A stretch of DNA of 43,997 nt from an uncultured bacterium (lineage in GTDB: Bacteria > Patescibacteriota > Minisyncoccia > Phycocordibacterales > Phycocordibacteraceae). The stretch covers positions 1-43,997 of the forward strand of contig CALUBY010000002.1 of NCBI GenBank assembly GCA_943914435.1, written 5' to 3'. Shown in pieces: positions 1-7,450 of this stretch. The position numbers and the translations under genes are program-made. The notes beneath the pieces were generated by a model. That model made no database searches, was not told the DNA's origin, and worked only from the letters and a program-made list of their open reading frames with translations. How positions within the stretch are numbered: position 1 is the stretch's first letter; every line of letters begins with the position of its first letter.

Positions 1-45
1 AAGATAATGGTACGCCACTTTCACTGGAATACAATGGAATATACA

Positions 46-68
46 GAAATGGGGACAGGCACCATTTC
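46..68. repeat. REP-like palindrome, copy 1
   Basis: A 23-nt hairpin with arms GAAATGG and CCATTTC around a 9-nt loop GGACAGGCA. A second copy at 33324-33346, in the same orientation, differs at only two loop positions. The core GGGGACAGGCACC resembles REP palindromes associated with TnpA-REP (Y1 tyrosine) transposases in other bacteria; that comparison is from memory. No transposase gene is visible in the window. Confidence 0.55.
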
Positions 69-78
69 GACAAAATTT

Positions 79-217
79 TGGACCGTACAGGATTCGGTCA
101 CGAGTTGCGGACATAATCCTCAGCACCTCGGATTCTATCTCGCACTCTCGACCCCGGCTCGGCCACCTCGCTACGCTCGGGCTTCGCGGCCTCCGTCTTT
201 CGAATCCTGTACGGCCC
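79..217 (-). repeat. Foldback element built from tRNA-Ala acceptor/T-arm sequence
   Basis: On the minus strand the 18 nt CGAATCCTGTACGGTCCA at 79-96 is an exact copy of the 3' end of the neighbouring tRNA-Ala (267-284). The inverse of the same sequence lies at 201-217 and would pair with it over 17 bp including one G-U pair. The minus-strand RNA therefore starts GGGCCGT and ends ACGGTCCA, the same acceptor ends as the tRNA, with about 100 nt of GC-rich sequence between. It could be a tRNA-derived repeat, a remnant attachment site or a structured RNA. No ORF here is convincing. Confidence 0.5.
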
Positions 218-219
218 TA

Positions 220-266
220 CAAAAACACAATTGGCCCCTGCTTGCGCAGGGACCTCATTGTTTTTG
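220..266 (-). terminator. Intrinsic terminator after tRNA-Ala
   Basis: On the minus strand a long hairpin (CCCTGC, loop GCAA, GCAGGG, extended by GG/CC and AAT/ATT pairing) ends in TGTTTTTG. It begins immediately after the tRNA discriminator base, so it should end the tRNA-Ala transcript. Confidence 0.6.
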
Positions 267-339
267 TGGACCGTACAGGATTCGAACCTGCGACCCTCTC
301 ATTGCAAATGAGATGCTCTACCAACTGAGCTAACGGCCC
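267..339 (-). tRNA. tRNA-Ala (anticodon TGC)
   Basis: A 73-nt cloverleaf. Acceptor GGGCCGT pairs with ACGGTCC and contains the G3:U70 wobble that is the alanine identity element. D-arm sequence GCTCAGTTGGTAGAGC, anticodon loop TTTGCAA (anticodon TGC, reading GCA), and T-arm with GGTTCGAATCC are all visible. The discriminator is A. The 3' CCA is not encoded (CAA follows), so it must be added after transcription. Confidence 0.95.
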
Positions 340-367
340 GTAGTGATATACGGCGAACTCATGAACT

Positions 368-1342
368 TTAGCGTTTCTTCCCGTCTAAGGCAAGGTCTAC
401 GACGTGGGACAAAAAGTCCGAGAACGAGACCCCTACCGCAGCCAAGGACTTAGGCAGGAGGGATTCAGTGGTCATGCCCGGCAGGGTGTTTGTCTCAATG
501 AAGTAGATACCCTTTGGTGAGACGATGAAATCAGAGCGAGAATAGTGCCGGAGCCCCAGACCCTCGTGCATTACCTGTGCCAGATCCATGAGTTCTTGGC
601 TTATGTCTTTTTGGAACCTACCCGGCACAATCTCTCGGGAGGCACCGGAGTACTTAGCTTCGTATGAGAAGAAATCCTTGGGAGGAGGGATAATCTCAAC
701 AGGTGGCAATCGATAGAGAGCCTCTCCTCGAAGACCCTCAACAACCCCTGCCGTTGCCTCTGTGCCGCGTATAAACTCCTCAACGAGCACACCACCGCAT
801 CCGCTCTGGAGAAGCTCTTCAATGGCGTCGTGGACCGGCTGGAAGCCTCCTACAATACTAATACCTACCGATGAACCCCACTTAACCGGCTTTACAATCA
901 CCGGCTGGTGAAATGAGCGGGTGATATCGCTCGCAGCTTTTTCTATATCGCTTCCTTCTTCAACAAAGCGGTATGCGGGTGTGCGTATACCAAGCTCTTT
1001 TGCCTTTTCTTTGGTGAGCACCTTATGCATGGCGACATACGAGCTGAACGAATCAGAACCGGTATAGGGAACCCCGTATCGCTCAAGGAGCTTCTGCACC
1101 TCACCATCTTCGCCATACTCTCCATGAAGGGCGATAACAACAACATCGATTGAAGGCAGGACGCGCTCGGGCGTTGTGGGGCGGCCACGCTCATGCCATT
1201 TCCCTTCTCTGTCGATATAAATATCGCGGGTGGTAAACCGATCCTCGGAAAGACCCGAAAGGACCGCATGTCCCGTCTTAAGCGAGACGTCATGCTCACG
1301 CGATGGTCCCCCTCGCAGTATGCCAACAACAGTGCCTCTCAT
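368..1342 (-). CDS. ddl: D-alanine--D-alanine ligase
   Basis: A 324-residue ATP-grasp enzyme that joins two D-alanines to make the dipeptide end of the peptidoglycan stem peptide in the cytoplasm. Visible motifs are the N-terminal GGPSREHDVS loop, HGEYGEDGEVQ near residue 93, the ATP-binding stretch IVKPVKWGSSVGIS near 149, VEEFIRGTE, and the metal-binding FIETNTLPGMT near 280. Length is normal for the family. It is last in a minus-strand run, 31 nt after uvrC. A -10 box TATACT lies 7 nt before the ATG and there is no Shine-Dalgarno, so it may be transcribed leaderless from inside the gap. Confidence 0.95.
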   Translation of the reverse strand: MRGTVVGILRGGPSREHDVSLKTGHAVLSGLSEDRFTTRDIYIDREGKWHERGRPTTPERVLPSIDVVVIALHGEYGEDGEVQKLLERYGVPYTGSDSFSSYVAMHKVLTKEKAKELGIRTPAYRFVEEGSDIEKAASDITRSFHQPVIVKPVKWGSSVGISIVGGFQPVHDAIEELLQSGCGGVLVEEFIRGTEATAGVVEGLRGEALYRLPPVEIIPPPKDFFSYEAKYSGASREIVPGRFQKDISQELMDLAQVMHEGLGLRHYSRSDFIVSPKGIYFIETNTLPGMTTESLLPKSLAAVGVSFSDFLSHVVDLALDGKKR

Positions 1343-1373
1343 ACGAGAGAGTATAACGCATCTCGTTATAGCC

Positions 1374-2630
1374 TTATCCCTTACGCATTGCGCGAGAGCG
1401 TGCCTGACGATGCTTCGTTATAGAAAACCGATGCGCCTCAGCGTTTGCAAAGACCGCGTCCGCATCTGATACTCCCGCACGCCTTCCTCCAAGCACTTCT
1501 CGAGGACGATGCTTCTCGTCCTTAACAACCGCAATAACCGGGAGCCCGATGCCAACTTCCTTAAGGAGGTCTTCTGCTGCCTTTTTGTGCGTCTTTCCTC
1601 CATCTATGATAAATGCCTTAGGAAGGGGCCACTCAGGGTGCCCGAGGCGACGCGACAGAATCTCCTTTAGTGAGGCAATATCATCATTCAGTGATTTCCC
1701 TCCGCGTCCCTGAATCTTAAAGGTGCGATAATCCTTTTTCACGGGCACACCATTCTCAACAACCGTCATCACGCCGATGACGTTTGTACCGGAAAGATGC
1801 GCAGTGTCATATGCCTCAATGCGAGGGCCCTCATCATCACCCCGATCTTCCTTTATGAGAGACACATCCTGGATGTGATCCAGGGCAAAGAGTTGTTTGC
1901 GGGTATAGCCTGCCTCCTCAAACTGTTCATTCGCCGCAAACGCTTTCATGTCTTTCGTGAGCTGGGCACGAAGTGCCTGCACTCTTCCCGAAAGGAAAAG
2001 CGAGACGTTCCGAATAGAACGCAGATACTCTGAGCGAGCCATGTCCTTTGGGTACTGGCCGATTTGTCGATTGAACTCTACCTTCGCCTGAAGATGCTTG
2101 TTCCCTTCACCCACAGGCTTCTGGGTGTCATAGAAGGGGAATATCTTACGGATAAGCCGGAGACCTTCTCGAAGCTGATACCCCGAAGGAAACGGGCCAT
2201 GGATGTGCTTGAGCTTCAATCCCGTTGCCATAACCTTCTTTCCTTTCATATCAATCTCTGCCCCACGAATAGCAAGCACGCGTGGTATCTGCTCGTCGGT
2301 AATAACGGCATACAAAAAGGTTTTGTCGTCCTTTCCCATCGCGTTTGCCGGAGGAAGGTGCTCACGGATAAGTGCCGCCTCACGCACCAAAGCTTCAAGC
2401 ACCGTGGGCGTTGCCTCGTACGAAATACCATCGGCCTTTGTAACCATGTCCACAATACGAGGGCCACGTGTTGCAATGAGTTCCGCATCAAAATAAGAAC
2501 GCACGCGATCACGCAGCGACGTTGCTTTGCCTATATAGAGAATCTTCTTTGCGCGCCCTTTCCCTTGGGTAAAGAGATAGACTCCCGGACAGTCCGGAAG
2601 GTCATAGGTGCTGAGACTAGCGCGTTCCAT
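1374..2630 (-). CDS. uvrC: UvrC, excinuclease ABC subunit C (short form)
   Basis: The nuclease that makes the two incisions around a lesion in nucleotide excision repair. It has an N-terminal GIY-YIG domain (PGVYLFTQG, LYIGKATSLRDRVRSYF, about residues 14-48), a UVR motif near 245 that contacts UvrB, and the RNase H-like nuclease core with IEAYDTAHLSG and FIIDGGKTH. It ends soon after the EAHRFSITKHR motif at 418 residues. Typical UvrC is about 600, so the C-terminal helix-hairpin-helix DNA-binding domain is missing. The frame is clean, so this looks like a natural short form. The start is set by TAGGAT placed 6 nt before ATG. Confidence 0.93.
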   Translation of the reverse strand: MERASLSTYDLPDCPGVYLFTQGKGRAKKILYIGKATSLRDRVRSYFDAELIATRGPRIVDMVTKADGISYEATPTVLEALVREAALIREHLPPANAMGKDDKTFLYAVITDEQIPRVLAIRGAEIDMKGKKVMATGLKLKHIHGPFPSGYQLREGLRLIRKIFPFYDTQKPVGEGNKHLQAKVEFNRQIGQYPKDMARSEYLRSIRNVSLFLSGRVQALRAQLTKDMKAFAANEQFEEAGYTRKQLFALDHIQDVSLIKEDRGDDEGPRIEAYDTAHLSGTNVIGVMTVVENGVPVKKDYRTFKIQGRGGKSLNDDIASLKEILSRRLGHPEWPLPKAFIIDGGKTHKKAAEDLLKEVGIGLPVIAVVKDEKHRPREVLGGRRAGVSDADAVFANAEAHRFSITKHRQARSRAMRKG

Positions 2631-2660
2631 GTGTCTATCCTACGCGCTTAAAGGGGCAAT

Positions 2661-2685
2661 TGAAAAGGCCCGCCGAAGCGGGCCC
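2661..2685 (-). terminator. Intrinsic terminator after the 111-residue orphan gene
   Basis: A perfect 7-bp stem GGCCCGC/GCGGGCC with a CGAA/TTCG tetraloop, followed on the minus strand by TTTTC. It starts 3 nt after the stop of the gene at 2689-3024 and separates it from uvrC. Confidence 0.8.
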
Positions 2686-2688
2686 CAA

Positions 2689-3024
2689 CTACGCAGCAAC
2701 GGGTACCGAGCGGGCAGGTGTCGGGCAGTGTGCCCTGTCAGACAAGGCCGTGCGAAACCATGAGCAGAGATAGTTCGGCGCACAAGATCCGTTTACCCAC
2801 TCCTCATATTCTCGAGCCACTCGCATAATAGCGAATTCGGACGACATCGGCGCATCAATCGATTTGCAGTACAAAAACAAGAACAAGTTCTCGTCGCTGA
2901 TTGTCCGGTCGAAATCCGCAAACCTTGATGCGCAGTATTGCCGAAGACGAGGAATCATCTTCTTGCCCATCACTGAACTTCTTGTGAGCTTCGTACAGTC
3001 AAGATATATCTTCTTGCGACTCAT
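2689..3024 (-). CDS. Orphan protein of 111 residues
   Basis: I do not recognise this protein. It is soluble-looking, with basic N-terminal residues (MSRKKIYLDCTKLTRSS), several scattered cysteines and a Trp/Tyr-rich middle (AREYEEWVNG, NYLCSWFRTA). It lies between uvrA and uvrC but behaves as its own unit. A strong Shine-Dalgarno AAGGAGG sits 5 nt before ATG, an extended -10 (TGA then TACTCT, 3059-3067) lies in the gap after uvrA, and a terminator follows 3 nt after the stop. Its neighbours have no Shine-Dalgarno, so it may be an insertion into the uvr block. Confidence 0.75.
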   Translation of the reverse strand: MSRKKIYLDCTKLTRSSVMGKKMIPRLRQYCASRFADFDRTISDENLFLFLYCKSIDAPMSSEFAIMRVAREYEEWVNGSCAPNYLCSWFRTALSDRAHCPTPARSVPVAA

Positions 3025-3082
3025 CTCTTCCTCCTTGGAACAAGGTATCTAAAGCCTAAGAGTATCATGCTCCTCACTGGTT

Positions 3083-5761
3083 TTAGGACTTTTTCACCGG
3101 CTTTTGATGCTTCTTCAGAAGCTTTGCGAGGTACTGTCCGGTATATGAGCCCTCCACTTCTGCCACTTCCTCGGGAGTACCCTTTGCAATAACCTTGCCG
3201 CCACCAGTACCGCCCTCAGGACCAAAGTCGATAATGTGGTCCGCGCTCTTAATCACATCAAGATTGTGCTCGATAACAACCACCGTGTTACCCCTGCGCA
3301 CGAGCTCCTGCACAATCTCAATCAGCTTGCGCACGTCCTCATAGTGAAGACCCACCGTTGGCTCATCAAGAAGATAGAGCGTCTTCATGGTGATAGGACG
3401 ATAGAGTTCGCTCGCAATCTTCACGCGCTGTGCTTCGCCTCCGGAAAGTGTCGTCGCGCTTTGTCCAAGCGTGAGGTACTGAAGACCCGTTGAGTTAAGA
3501 CTCTCAAGGCGATCATTAATGGCAGGAATATCCTTGAAGAATTCTTCTGCCTCTTCAACGGTCATCTTGAGGACCTCATAAATATTCTTCCCCCGATACG
3601 TAACCTCAAGCGTTTCTTTCATGTAGCGCGTGCCGTTACATACGTCACAGGTCACATAGACCGTTGGAAGGAAGTGCATCTCCACCGCAATCACACCATT
3701 TCCCTGACACGCTTCACAGCGCCCTCCTGCCACGTTGAAAGAGAACCGTCCTGGCTTCCAGCCACGAGCGCGAGCCTCAGGTGACGACGCGAACAAATCA
3801 CGAATATGAGTAAAGGCACCCGTATAGGTTGCCGGGTTTGACCGCGGCGTCCGGCCAATAGGAGACTGATCGATAAGCACCACGCGTCCGAGGTACTCAG
3901 TTCCCGTCATACTCGCTGCATTCTCTACTTCCGCCTGTTTGCGAGAGAAACGCATTGCCACATTCTTATGCAGCACATCGTAGAGGAATGTTGATTTTCC
4001 AGATCCTGATACGCCCGTTATACACACGAGTTTTCCAAGCGGAATCTCAACATTCTGGTTCTTAAGGTTATGCAGTGTTGCACCCTTAATCTTTATGGAA
4101 CCCTTCTCGCCTTCTCGACGCTTCTCGGGAAGCTCAACGCGGGTTTCCTCACGCAGGTACGAGAGGGTGGTTGAGCCGCTTTCGTTCTTGTCCGCGGTGA
4201 GCAAATCATCGAGCCAGCCGGACGCCACCACATTGCCGCCATGTACTCCTGCTCCCGGACCAATATCAAGGAGGTAGTCTGCTGCGTAAATAGTATCCTC
4301 ATCGTGCTCTACCACGAGAATAGTGTTTCCAAGCTCCTTAAGTGTGAGAAGCGTACTGATGAGACGTTCGTTATCACGCTGATGAAGACCAATAGTAGGC
4401 TCATCAAGCACATAGAGCGCACCCACAAGCCCCGTACCAAGCTGGGACGCAAGACGAATGCGCTGGGCCTCGCCTCCGGAGAGTGTCGCCGCAGAACGAT
4501 TCAGGGTGAGGTAGTCGAGTCCCACGTTCAGCATGAAATCCAAGCGGTTCGTAATCTCTCGCACGATAGGGACCGCAATCTCTTCTTTCATTTCAGAAAG
4601 ATGCAGATTATTCATGAAGTCTTTCGCGTCTGCGATGCTCATGCCCACAAAGTCCACGATGTTTACGCCAAGGTCCGTCTTCTTCTCACTTCGCCCACGC
4701 GGGAGCTCACTCGTAGAAAGATACACACGCAGAGCTTCAGGGCGCAGGCGCTTTCCTTCACACACCGGACACACTTCATCTGAGAACAGGGACTTTGTGC
4801 CAAGCCCATTACAGTTTGGACACGCACCATACGGACTATTGAAGGAAAAGAGACGTGGCTCTACTTCAGGGAATGCTGCACCGTCCTCAGGACAGATAAA
4901 CTTCGACGAGAGGGTCTCCATGCTGCCGTCAGCATGCTTAATCTTTACCAATCCATCGCTCTCTTTGAGCGCAAGCTCAAGCGCCTCAGACAGACGCTCT
5001 CTTGCCGCATCAGGACTGCGGTCAAACTCAGATACATAAATAGAATCAACCACCGCATCAATGTCGTGACGCTTGTTACGATCAAGCACCACCTTCTCGC
5101 GAAGCGCATGAGGAGCGCCATCAATCAAAACCTTCTCAAATCCTTTGCTTAAGAGGTCATAGAGGAGCTGGTAGTACTCGCCCTTTCGTCCAACCACTAC
5201 CGGTGCATAGATGGTAATAGCCGTTTTGTCGACAGCAACACCCATAACCTCTTCTTTCGTGCGGTTATCAGATCGCTTCTTAATGTTCATCTGAACAAGA
5301 CGAATCATTTCCTCCTTGGAGAGTTTCTCAATTGGCACATCGTGGTGCACACAGTACGGCTGACCGGCTCTCGCATAGAGCACGCGGAGGTAATCATAAA
5401 TTTCCGTTACGGTTGCAACGGTTGATCGAGGGTTATTAGAGCGTGACTTCTGATCTATCGAAATAGCAGGAGCAAGACCGGTTATCTCATCAACATCCGG
5501 TTTCTGCATTTGGTTGAGGAACTGACGTGCGTATGCAGAGAGGGACTCAACATAGCGACGCTGACCTTCCGCAAATATAGTATCGAACGCAAATGATGAC
5601 TTTCCCGAGCCTGAAAGACCCGTGACCACGGTCATAGCACCGCGTGGAAACTCGGTGCTGATGTTTTTAAGGTTATGAGTACGAGCACCCTTCACGCGGA
5701 TCCAATCCTCGCCAATGTGCTGCTCGTGCTTGTGTGCCGTCTTCTTTTTTGAGGTGGCCAT
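3083..5761 (-). CDS. uvrA: UvrA, excinuclease ABC subunit A
   Basis: The damage-scanning ATPase of nucleotide excision repair; it works as a dimer and loads UvrB. Its 892 residues carry two ABC ATPase modules. Walker A motifs are GLSGSGKSS (about 48-56) and GVSGSGKST, and the signature LSGGEAQR occurs twice, each followed by an LDEPT Walker B. Zinc-finger cysteine pairs are visible at CPNCNGLG/CPVCEG and CEACQG/CDVCNG. It is slightly shorter than the usual 940. A promoter lies 50-60 nt upstream (5815-5823). I see no clear Shine-Dalgarno before the ATG. Confidence 0.97.
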   Translation of the reverse strand: MATSKKKTAHKHEQHIGEDWIRVKGARTHNLKNISTEFPRGAMTVVTGLSGSGKSSFAFDTIFAEGQRRYVESLSAYARQFLNQMQKPDVDEITGLAPAISIDQKSRSNNPRSTVATVTEIYDYLRVLYARAGQPYCVHHDVPIEKLSKEEMIRLVQMNIKKRSDNRTKEEVMGVAVDKTAITIYAPVVVGRKGEYYQLLYDLLSKGFEKVLIDGAPHALREKVVLDRNKRHDIDAVVDSIYVSEFDRSPDAARERLSEALELALKESDGLVKIKHADGSMETLSSKFICPEDGAAFPEVEPRLFSFNSPYGACPNCNGLGTKSLFSDEVCPVCEGKRLRPEALRVYLSTSELPRGRSEKKTDLGVNIVDFVGMSIADAKDFMNNLHLSEMKEEIAVPIVREITNRLDFMLNVGLDYLTLNRSAATLSGGEAQRIRLASQLGTGLVGALYVLDEPTIGLHQRDNERLISTLLTLKELGNTILVVEHDEDTIYAADYLLDIGPGAGVHGGNVVASGWLDDLLTADKNESGSTTLSYLREETRVELPEKRREGEKGSIKIKGATLHNLKNQNVEIPLGKLVCITGVSGSGKSTFLYDVLHKNVAMRFSRKQAEVENAASMTGTEYLGRVVLIDQSPIGRTPRSNPATYTGAFTHIRDLFASSPEARARGWKPGRFSFNVAGGRCEACQGNGVIAVEMHFLPTVYVTCDVCNGTRYMKETLEVTYRGKNIYEVLKMTVEEAEEFFKDIPAINDRLESLNSTGLQYLTLGQSATTLSGGEAQRVKIASELYRPITMKTLYLLDEPTVGLHYEDVRKLIEIVQELVRRGNTVVVIEHNLDVIKSADHIIDFGPEGGTGGGKVIAKGTPEEVAEVEGSYTGQYLAKLLKKHQKPVKKS

Positions 5762-5814
5762 GGGTAGTGTTTGTATGGAAATGTCCTACCCGTGGCGGGG
5801 CAGGTGCACCTACT

Positions 5815-5836
5815 ACTATACCACACTTCCCCCCCC
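5815..5836 (-). promoter_or_regulatory. uvrA promoter with a poly-G spacer
   Basis: On the minus strand an extended -10, TGG TATAGT (5815-5823), precedes uvrA. A run of eight G residues (complement of 5829-5836) lies just upstream, where the -35/-10 spacer would be. There is no good -35. The predicted leader is about 47 nt. Confidence 0.5.
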
Positions 5837-5876
5837 TTAAGAGGAGATGAAGAAAGGTCTCTTTGTAGGCCCGGAC

Positions 5877-6305
5877 TTACGCGGTAGCGGGTGGAACCGG
5901 TACTTCAACTGGCGCGGGTGCAGGTGCATTTGCCGCAAGAAGTCCTTCCATCTTCGCTACGATTTCCTCAATCGCAACTTCTGCCTTGATAAGGTAGTCA
6001 TTTGCACCCATCGACTTTGCCTTTTCAATATCTGCTGTTGCGCCGAGGTTTGATACCACTATCACGGGCACGTTCCGAAGCTCATCGGTGCGCGCACGAA
6101 TAGCCGCCAATACCTCAAAACCTCCCATGGTTGGAAGCATGAGATCAAGGAGAATGAGCACGGGCTTGTACTGATCAACAAGAGCAAGTGCTTCGTTACC
6201 ATCAGAGGCGTAGACCGTCTGATATTTTCCCGCAAGGGTGTGCCCTAAAAGATTCTTAAGAATTGGGTCGTCTTCTACGACGAGAATAGATGCGAGGTCA
6301 GCCAT
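5877..6305 (-). CDS. Single-domain response regulator
   Basis: A 142-residue CheY-like receiver domain. The acidic pair is ED11-D12, the phospho-acceptor is Asp54 in ILLDLMLP, Ser85 is in VIVVSN, and Lys107 is in DYLIKAE. After the receiver comes only a Pro/Ala-rich tail (APAPAPVEVPVPPA) with no DNA-binding domain, so it probably acts through protein contacts or passes phosphate on. It follows the histidine kinase by 24 nt on the same strand and is presumably its partner. A GATACT box 6 nt before ATG suggests it also has its own leaderless promoter. Confidence 0.92.
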   Translation of the reverse strand: MADLASILVVEDDPILKNLLGHTLAGKYQTVYASDGNEALALVDQYKPVLILLDLMLPTMGGFEVLAAIRARTDELRNVPVIVVSNLGATADIEKAKSMGANDYLIKAEVAIEEIVAKMEGLLAANAPAPAPVEVPVPPATA

Positions 6306-6329
6306 ATGTAAAGTATCACCCTTCCTCTC

Positions 6330-7415
6330 TTATGAGGCAATAGGGAGAGAAAGCGTAAACGTGGTGCCCTGTGTTCCCTCGTTTGGACGGAACGAAAGGT
6401 CACCTCCGTGGTCTTTTGCAACGGTGCGCGCAATATAAAGACCCAGGCCATTTCCGCCGTTTTGCTTTGTAATAGCGTTTGGCGCTCGGTAGAAACGCTC
6501 AAAAATCTTGCCGCGGTCTTCAGGAGAGATGCCAATGCCGGTATCACGGACACGAACATACACCATACGCTCGCTCGTTACCTCTGTGGTGACCCGTACG
6601 GACCCTCCTGACGGTGTGTACCGAATAGCGTTCTCTATGAGATTGTTCAGTACCCAGCGAATACGTTCTTTATCAATATTTACCGCTGCACTCGCGGCAC
6701 CCGACTTCTCAAACACAAGAGACACTCCTGCTTCCCCTGCGGCAGCCTGGAAATCAACCGTTACCTCAGTAACCAGCTCATCAAGCTTTGCTGGCTTCAT
6801 ATCGTACTTATACTTTCCAGACTCAATACTCGATATATCAAGCAGAGTACCTACGACGGTCACTAGCTGGTGACTTTTCTCGGTTGCACTCGTAACCAGT
6901 GCCTTCTGGGTGTCGGTGAGCTGTTCCATCTGAAGTGCCTCAAGCGCCCAGCGAATACCCGTGAGAGGTGTGCGCAGCTGATGCGCGGCAGTTGAGATAA
7001 AGTCAGACTTAATGCGAGACACTTCCACGTCATGCTTGTGTACCTCCTCCACTCGTCCGGTGAACGATGTAAAGACCTCAACAAGCGCACGAACCTCTTT
7101 AGGTGCCCAGCCTGTTGCTGGAGTGGGTTTCTCACCCGTCTCTGCAAAGGTTTTCATGGCAAGCGTAATGTCGCGGACCGGCTTTGCAATATAGGTACCA
7201 ACGGCCAGGAACAGAATAACGAGAAGCCCGACCGACAAAAGGAGACTGGTTACGGAAGTAGCAACAACAATCAACGATAATTCAGCATTGTTTTCGATAC
7301 TTGAAAGTAGCGGCATGAGCTGTGACTGCAGGAAGAGTCCTGACACGAGAATCATGCCAATAGACAGGAGAAAGATACCCCCGAGGAGCGTCGCCATGAA
7401 CATGCGTATGGTCAT
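6330..7415 (-). CDS. Membrane sensor histidine kinase
   Basis: A 361-residue kinase. Two membrane segments (about residues 8-29 and 48-72) enclose a loop of under 20 residues, too small for a classical extracellular sensor domain, so it may sense the membrane itself. A HAMP-like linker follows. The dimerisation/phosphoacceptor helix has His145 in STAAHQLRTPL, and the ATPase has the N box NNLIENAIRYTP, RDTGIGIS, FERFYRAP and GNGLGLYIA. It lies between uvrB (35 nt upstream) and its response regulator. The start is set by TGA TACCAT placed 6 nt before ATG. Confidence 0.93.
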   Translation of the reverse strand: MTIRMFMATLLGGIFLLSIGMILVSGLFLQSQLMPLLSSIENNAELSLIVVATSVTSLLLSVGLLVILFLAVGTYIAKPVRDITLAMKTFAETGEKPTPATGWAPKEVRALVEVFTSFTGRVEEVHKHDVEVSRIKSDFISTAAHQLRTPLTGIRWALEALQMEQLTDTQKALVTSATEKSHQLVTVVGTLLDISSIESGKYKYDMKPAKLDELVTEVTVDFQAAAGEAGVSLVFEKSGAASAAVNIDKERIRWVLNNLIENAIRYTPSGGSVRVTTEVTSERMVYVRVRDTGIGISPEDRGKIFERFYRAPNAITKQNGGNGLGLYIARTVAKDHGGDLSFRPNEGTQGTTFTLSLPIAS

Positions 7416-7450
7416 AGGCGAATGGTATCACGCAACCGGAAGCCGTATGG

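Noticed and set aside
7..333. 108-residue plus-strand ORF over the tRNA region
   Set aside because: It runs antisense through the tRNA-Ala, its terminator and the foldback repeat, and its protein has no recognisable features.
2064..2651. 195-residue plus-strand ORF
   Set aside because: It is antisense to uvrC, whose domains are intact; the translated sequence looks like shadow coding.
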